Positions 60,007 through 64,000 of a stretch of 64,000 nucleotides of DNA are shown here, one piece after another. Below the pieces are notes generated by a model. That model was given only the letters and a program-made list of their open reading frames with translations, was not told the origin of the DNA and searched no databases. The position numbers and the translations under genes were made by a program. Within the stretch, counting starts at the first letter, position 1, and every line of letters begins with the position of its first letter. The DNA is taken from assembly GCA_002449765.1 (NCBI GenBank), contig DJXN01000015.1:62001-126000 (forward strand), given 5' to 3'. Source of the DNA: Fibrobacter sp. UBA7003. GTDB taxonomy: Bacteria; Fibrobacterota; Fibrobacteria; Fibrobacterales; Fibrobacteraceae.

Positions 60007-60848
60007 AGACGGGGTTGGTGTTAGAAGGAGGCTCCCGCCAGACGATGTTCAGCGCTGGAGTGCTGGATACGTGGTTCGACGAGGGTATTGATTTCAATTA
60101 CGTGTCCGGTGTGTCGGCCGGGGCACACGCGGCGGTCAACTTCATTACGAAGCAGCAGGGGAGGCTAAAGTTTATCGTGCTCCCGACCCGCTTGCAAGAG
60201 GGCAAGAAGTGGGCAAGCAAGTTTATCGGAATCCAGAAGGAATTCCATGCGCTCAACTACCTCTCGGCTGACGGCAAGATGCCTCTCGATTTTGAGGCAT
60301 ACCGGAATTCCAAGACTGAATTTGAAATTGGTCTCACTTGCTGTGAAACCGGCCGCGCCGAATTCAAGTCCGAAAAGCATGACAAGAAGCGCCTGCTGGA
60401 CCTGATTAGCGCGAGTTGCGCCCTCCCGATGATTTTCCCGATGGCCGAAATTGACGGCAAGCATTATGCCGATGGCTGCATTACGGTTCCCATCCCGTTT
60501 GAACGCGCTTTTGAAAAGGGCTGCGACAAGGTGGTGGCTGTTTCGACGCATTACCCGGGCGAGGACGTGACGGATTTCCGCAAGTACCGCGCCATCCTCA
60601 ACCCGATGTACAAGCGCAAGTACCCCGAACTTTTCCGCGCGCTGATGGTTCGCCTCAAACGCTACGAGAAGATGTTCGTGCAGATGGAAAAACTCGAGAA
60701 GGAGGGGAGGCTGTTCCTGGTCCGCCCCCTTATCGAGCTGTGCGACCAGTTCGATACCGACATGGACAAGATGAACGAGTCCTACGAGCATGGAATCGAG
60801 ATAGCCAAGCGCCGCATGGACGACTTGAAGGCCTTTTTAGAAATCTAG
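60003..60848 (+). CDS. Patatin-like phospholipase
   Basis: 281 residues. The GTG start at 60003 overlaps the plsC TGA (GTGA), and AGGAGG-like bases are absent, so translation is probably coupled. Patatin features are the oxyanion loop LVLEGGSRQTMFSAGVLD (5-22), the GxSxG elbow GVSAG with Ser38, and HYADGCITVPIPFERAF holding the catalytic Asp-Gly. There is no signal peptide, so it acts in the cytoplasm or at the inner membrane. In this operon it could hydrolyse or remodel the lipid product, or trim mischarged acyl groups. This is the YjjU/RssA-like subgroup by length. Confidence 0.88.
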   Translation: MKTGLVLEGGSRQTMFSAGVLDTWFDEGIDFNYVSGVSAGAHAAVNFITKQQGRLKFIVLPTRLQEGKKWASKFIGIQKEFHALNYLSADGKMPLDFEAYRNSKTEFEIGLTCCETGRAEFKSEKHDKKRLLDLISASCALPMIFPMAEIDGKHYADGCITVPIPFERAFEKGCDKVVAVSTHYPGEDVTDFRKYRAILNPMYKRKYPELFRALMVRLKRYEKMFVQMEKLEKEGRLFLVRPLIELCDQFDTDMDKMNESYEHGIEIAKRRMDDLKAFLEI

Positions 60849-60908
60849 CGGTTGACGCCCGTTTCGATATTTCTATATCTAGAGCAGGTCCCATAAAAGG
60901 AGTCTGCT

Positions 60909-61616
60909 ATGAAAATTGCTCGAATCGCTATATCCTTGCTGGCCGTAAGCTTGCTTTTCGGCTGTGCCTCGAGTCCGAGAGCCTTGGCTTCCCATAAGGC
61001 CATTCCCGGTGGTGCATACACGGGAAAGGCCGATAACAACAGGCCTGAAAATCTCAAGTACCAGAAACTTCCGGACGATGTCGAATATGTCGTCGCTAGC
61101 GATTCGCTTGTCGTCGCCGTCCATGGCGATCTCAAGAAGGCTCTCGAATCCGACGAAGGTGTCGTGCTGGCAAAGTACCTGTTCCTGATGCCGGGATCCT
61201 GGGAAAGCATCAAGGACGACGAAGCGTTCAAGAGCAAGTTCAAGAGGCAGAAGGGAAAGTTCGAGGTCCAGGTGACCAAGAAAAAGAAATTCAAGTTCCA
61301 CTATGCCATTCCCCAGAACGAGCAGTCTGCGGAGAAGGCGTGGAATGTCGTGAAGCAGAGAATTCTCAATTCCGAACAAACTCCGGAAACGCCGTCAGAA
61401 ACGCCGAAAATCCGTTCTATCAGTACGGAGGAAATGGTGTACCTGTCGAAATTCTCGCCGTTCAAGATGGTGGAACCGCTGTTCGTCGTGAACGACCGCT
61501 ACCTTTTGGGCTATAACAAAAAGGGAGAACTCGAACTGGTCGATGAACTCCCGTACTATATTCCGTTCTATGACGAGGCGATGGAAATTATTTCTCAAAA
61601 GAACAAGAAGAAATAA
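60909..61616 (+). CDS. Lipoprotein of unknown function
   Basis: 235 residues. The lipobox is LLFGC (Cys19) after MKIARIAISLLAVS. The mature part is charged and soluble, with VEYVVASDSLVVAVHGDLKKALESDEGVVLAKYLFLMPGSW and a Lys-rich strand KFEVQVTKKKKFKFHYAIP. No known domain was recognised. A TATATCTAG at about 60878-60886 upstream suggests a separate promoter from the lipid operon, and AAAAGGAG precedes the ATG. Its position directly after the patatin gene leaves open a role in the same envelope pathway. Confidence 0.75.
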   Translation: MKIARIAISLLAVSLLFGCASSPRALASHKAIPGGAYTGKADNNRPENLKYQKLPDDVEYVVASDSLVVAVHGDLKKALESDEGVVLAKYLFLMPGSWESIKDDEAFKSKFKRQKGKFEVQVTKKKKFKFHYAIPQNEQSAEKAWNVVKQRILNSEQTPETPSETPKIRSISTEEMVYLSKFSPFKMVEPLFVVNDRYLLGYNKKGELELVDELPYYIPFYDEAMEIISQKNKKK

Positions 61617-61645
61617 TGCCTTCGCCTAAGCCATTTCGATTTAAT

Positions 61646-62782
61646 TTATTCTAGGTCAAACGATTTTCCGGAGAGCATCTTGCGGAGAGCCTTGGGCATG
61701 GGCTTTTCCGTTGTCAGCTTGTCCGTGTCGACATCCACTTCGTCGCCGCCGTTGATGTTGAATGCGAGCGTAGCTTCCTTGTCCTTGACATCGAGCGTGA
61801 CGGTTGCTCCCATGACTATCGGAAGGTTGATGTCGCCGTGGCCTGCGGGGAATCCGGCCATGACGGGAATGTTGTATTTTTTCAGGCGCTCGATGAGCAT
61901 AGCTTCGGGACTGTCGAAATCAAGGTCGGTTCCGCATTCCTCGAATTCGCCCAGGACGACGCCCTTGACATTTTCCATGACTCCGCGGAGCTCGAGCGAA
62001 CTGAACATGCGGTCAAGATTGCGCATGGTTTCTTCCAGTTCTTCGAGGAACAGGATGATTCCGTCTTCGGAGTAGACGTCGACGGGGCTTCCTGCGAGAG
62101 GGACGAAAGTCGCCATGTTGCCGCCGACGAGGACGCCCTTCGCCTTACCATTGATGTTTAGCTTGTTGGCGGGGACCTTGTATTTGGGGACCTTGCCCAG
62201 GAGCAGGTCGCGCATGTAGATGCTGTTGTCGTCTTCGCCGCCGGTCTTGCCGATGAAGGAACTCATGGTGCCATGGATGCTCATGACGCCCGCCTTGGTT
62301 TCCATGGCGTGGAGCGTGGAAATGTCGCTAAAGCCGATGAGCCACTTGGGGTTGTCCCTGACGGTTTTCAGGTCGACGCGGTCGATGAGGTGGATGGCGC
62401 CGTAGCCGCCGCGGTTGGTGAGGATGGCCTTGATGCTTGTATCCTTGAGCGCGTCGATAAAGTCTTCGGCGCGTTCGTCGGCGTTCCCTGCGTACTTGCC
62501 TGCGTAGATGGCACCCACGTGCTTGCCGATGACGGGCTTGAATCCCCAGTCTTCCAGGACTTTCGCCGTGTTCTCGACGTTAGAATCGGGCGTGTGGTAG
62601 GAGGGGGAGAGCAGGGCTATCTTGTCGCCTTTCTTGAGGAAGGCGGGTGCTACGCATTCCTCGATCTGCGAAGGTTCGGGAATCGAAGCCTCGGACGACG
62701 AGTCGTTGGAACATGCGATAAGGGTCAGGCTGAAAAACGTTGCCACAACAGCCGAACTGCGAAAGAATTTAAAACCATTCAT
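61646..62782 (-). CDS. S66 family LD-carboxypeptidase-like lipoprotein
   Basis: 378 residues from the ATG at 62782 (AGAGG 6 nt upstream). The signal peptide ends in LIAC, followed by a Ser-rich linker, so a lipid-anchored envelope enzyme is expected. The S66 fold is visible: LKKGDKIALLSPSYH at its start, RGGYGAIHLIDRVD, the nucleophile Ser152 in LIGFSDISTLH, DGIILFLEELEE with the catalytic Glu, and FPAGHGDINLPIVMGATVTL with the catalytic His. S66 enzymes cut L,D-peptide bonds in peptidoglycan stem peptides. Most are cytoplasmic recycling enzymes, so lipid anchoring here is notable. Microcin-self-immunity MccF proteins are an alternative within this family. Confidence 0.85.
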   Translation of the reverse strand: MNGFKFFRSSAVVATFFSLTLIACSNDSSSEASIPEPSQIEECVAPAFLKKGDKIALLSPSYHTPDSNVENTAKVLEDWGFKPVIGKHVGAIYAGKYAGNADERAEDFIDALKDTSIKAILTNRGGYGAIHLIDRVDLKTVRDNPKWLIGFSDISTLHAMETKAGVMSIHGTMSSFIGKTGGEDDNSIYMRDLLLGKVPKYKVPANKLNINGKAKGVLVGGNMATFVPLAGSPVDVYSEDGIILFLEELEETMRNLDRMFSSLELRGVMENVKGVVLGEFEECGTDLDFDSPEAMLIERLKKYNIPVMAGFPAGHGDINLPIVMGATVTLDVKDKEATLAFNINGGDEVDVDTDKLTTEKPMPKALRKMLSGKSFDLE

Positions 62783-62893
62783 TATACACCTCTTTTGCGG
62801 CAAATAATAACAATAAAGTGAAATATTTCAAGGAAAGTGCGGATAGGGTGTGCGCAATATCAAAATTTGTATATTTCTCCTAAAGGAGCGAAT

Positions 62894-63256
62894 ATGGCAG
62901 AAAAGATGAATACAGTTGCGGCAATCTCGAAAAACTTCCATGCGGAACACCGCGGTAACTGCGCAATGTCGGTGGCCTACGGCTATGCGCGTGCGACAGG
63001 CAAGTCCGAAGCAGAAGCTGTTGAGGCGGCAGAGATGTTCCGTGCGTTCGGTGGCGGGAAGGCCCCGAACGGCGCCTGCGGGGCGCTCTATGCGGCAAAG
63101 ATGATGCAGCCCGATCATGCCGATGCCATCGAGGATTTTTTCAAGCGAGGCGCCCAGGGTTTTACCAAGTGCGGTGAAATCCGCCCGAACAAGGTCATCC
63201 CATGCAACCGCTGCGTGGAGCTTGCGGGCGAGGCACTCGACTTTTTGAATGCGTAG
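62894..63256 (+). CDS. C_GCAxxG_C_C family protein
   Basis: 120 residues from the ATG at 62894, chosen for AAAGGAG 6 nt upstream. Conserved Cys positions are spaced as in this redox-type family: GNCAMSVAYGY near residue 22, GGGKAPNGACGALYAAKMM near 61, CGEIRPNK near 95 and CNRCVELAGEALDFL near 105. Members are small cytoplasmic proteins found mainly in anaerobes, proposed to bind a metal or take part in redox chemistry; no activity is established. TATATTTC at about 62870 is a possible promoter element. Confidence 0.8.
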   Translation: MAEKMNTVAAISKNFHAEHRGNCAMSVAYGYARATGKSEAEAVEAAEMFRAFGGGKAPNGACGALYAAKMMQPDHADAIEDFFKRGAQGFTKCGEIRPNKVIPCNRCVELAGEALDFLNA

Positions 63257-63281
63257 CGCTTTCCCTGCTCCCTAAATTTTT

Positions 63282-63289
63282 TATCTTTG
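63282..63289 (+). promoter_or_regulatory. Candidate -7 element TATCTTTG of hisH
   Basis: A perfect TAnnTTTG match located 21 nt before the hisH ATG, with AGAGG between. Confidence 0.55.
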
Positions 63290-63310
63290 CGCATGCAAAG
63301 AGAGGTCTCT

Positions 63311-63934
63311 ATGTCTGCAAATCCTATTATCGTGGTCGACTACAACGCCGGTAACTTGACATCCGTGATGAACGCGCTTGCACATATCGGTGCGGATGCG
63401 AAGTCGAGCCGCGATGCGGATGAAATCGCGAAGGCGACCCGCCTGATTTTTCCGGGTGTGGGTGCCGCCGCTTCTGCAATGGAAACGCTTACCCGCACGG
63501 GCATCGGAGACGCCATCAAGGCTGTTGTGAAGGCGGGAAATCCGGTTCTCGGCATCTGCATCGGCTGCCAGATTATCCTCGAAGAGAGCGAGGAAGACGG
63601 CGGCGTGAAGACTCTCGGCCTTATTCCCGGGCGTGCGGTGCGCTTCAAGGACGAACCTGGTCTCAAGATTCCGCACATGGGTTGGAATCAGGTGAACTTC
63701 ACCCGCGAACACCCGATCATGAAGGGAATCCGCAGCGGCTCTGACTTCTATTACGTGCATTCCTACCATCCGGTGGTGCCTGCGGAATATGCGTTCGCCG
63801 AGACGACCTACGGCACGCAGACTTTCCAGGGGCTTATCGGCAAGGACAACCTGATTGCAAGCCAGTTCCACCAGGAAAAGAGCGGCGACGTGGGCCTTGC
63901 CATGCTGAAAAATTTCTGCGACTGGAACGTTTAG
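63311..63934 (+). CDS. hisH: Imidazole glycerol phosphate synthase, glutamine amidotransferase subunit
   Basis: 207 residues from the ATG at 63311, the ATG preceded by AGAGG at suitable distance; 63287 is upstream of the ribosome site. It is a class I glutamine amidotransferase: VVDYNAGNLTSV at the start, the oxyanion strand PGVGA, nucleophile Cys83 in GICIGCQ, HMGWNQV, FYYVHSYHPV, and His/Glu in SQFHQEKSG. It feeds ammonia to HisF in histidine synthesis. HisF is not in the window; the gene appears monocistronic, since a terminator follows. Confidence 0.95.
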   Translation: MSANPIIVVDYNAGNLTSVMNALAHIGADAKSSRDADEIAKATRLIFPGVGAAASAMETLTRTGIGDAIKAVVKAGNPVLGICIGCQIILEESEEDGGVKTLGLIPGRAVRFKDEPGLKIPHMGWNQVNFTREHPIMKGIRSGSDFYYVHSYHPVVPAEYAFAETTYGTQTFQGLIGKDNLIASQFHQEKSGDVGLAMLKNFCDWNV

Positions 63935-63962
63935 ACGTCCATTGAAAGATTTTTTTACAATT

Positions 63963-63984
63963 CCGGGCTGTAGCCCGGTTTTTT
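63963..63984 (+). terminator. Terminator after hisH
   Basis: CCGGGCT-GT-AGCCCGG followed by TTTTTT. Confidence 0.9.
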
Positions 63985-64000
63985 CATGTTAAGGCTTTTT

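Noticed and set aside
1..64000. CRISPR arrays, tRNA, rRNA, insertion sequences, prophage genes
   Set aside because: No regularly spaced direct repeats, no cloverleaf-like intergenic segments, no transposase or integrase frames and no phage structural genes were found.

Overview
The window looks like a chromosomal segment of a Fibrobacter-type bacterium (Fibrobacterota). The evidence is several lipoproteins carrying the Fibrobacter succinogenes major paralogous (FISUMP) domain, a very large SprA-type type IX secretion translocon, Bacteroidota-like TAnnTTTG promoter elements, menaquinone synthesis by the futalosine route, and coding regions with a strong preference for G/C-ending codons. I see no rRNA, tRNA, CRISPR array, transposase or prophage. 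Nearly all DNA is coding, and genes are packed in short operons with 1-4 nt start/stop overlaps.

Layout. 1-10.2 kb: a surface-protein island with a truncated Cys-repeat protein, a beta-barrel protein and two giant tandem FISUMP lipoproteins whose first 1.3 kb are almost identical. 10.3-12.7 kb: an NfnAB-type NADH/ferredoxin/NADPH transhydrogenase. 13.0-18.7 kb: a DUF4956 / HlyD-like / TolC-like / VTC polyphosphate polymerase / lamin-tail lipoprotein cluster. 18.8-23.9 kb: a TolC-HlyD-ABC-2 permease exporter operon with no ATPase gene. 24.0-32.9 kb: a membrane Zn-peptidase, a small CxxC protein, scpA, glmS, an FKBP lipoprotein, two tandem S41 peptidases and an LRR protein. 33.2-35.1 kb: a solitary AIPR-family gene (possible phage defence). 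35.25-42.1 kb: SprA. 42.1-44.7 kb: batE-batD. 44.8-45.1 kb: an unannotated, strongly promoted 20-codon gene. 45.1-49.6 kb: a coupled operon of a GH57/DUF3536 protein, hpt, a membrane protein and mqnC. 49.7-55.0 kb: a double-FISUMP lipoprotein, ilvE and uvrB. 55.3-60.8 kb: a lipid or polyketide-like operon of ACP, a fused active KS plus catalytically dead KS, FabG, FabZ, PlsC and a patatin-like lipase. 60.9-64 kb: a lipoprotein, an S66 peptidase, a C_GCAxxG_C_C protein and hisH.

How the genes connect. Envelope biogenesis dominates: surface lipoproteins, SprA, two HlyD/TolC sets, Bat proteins, periplasmic peptidases, an FKBP foldase and GlmS for cell-wall precursors. The most interesting candidates for undescribed biology are (1) the ACP / KS-pseudoKS / KR / DH / acyltransferase / lipase operon, which resembles a minimal iterative type II polyketide or aryl-polyene-like system compressed into six genes; (2) the small gene at 44957, with a strong promoter, ribosome site and terminator encoding a hydrophobic-then-basic 20-residue peptide; (3) the DUF4956-VTC-lamin-tail cluster with its own HlyD/TolC-like pair; and (4) a 25-26 bp palindromic element found between genes and inside the reading frames of scpA, uvrB and plsC, where it is translated. 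Function calls rest on reading motifs by eye; no database search was run.
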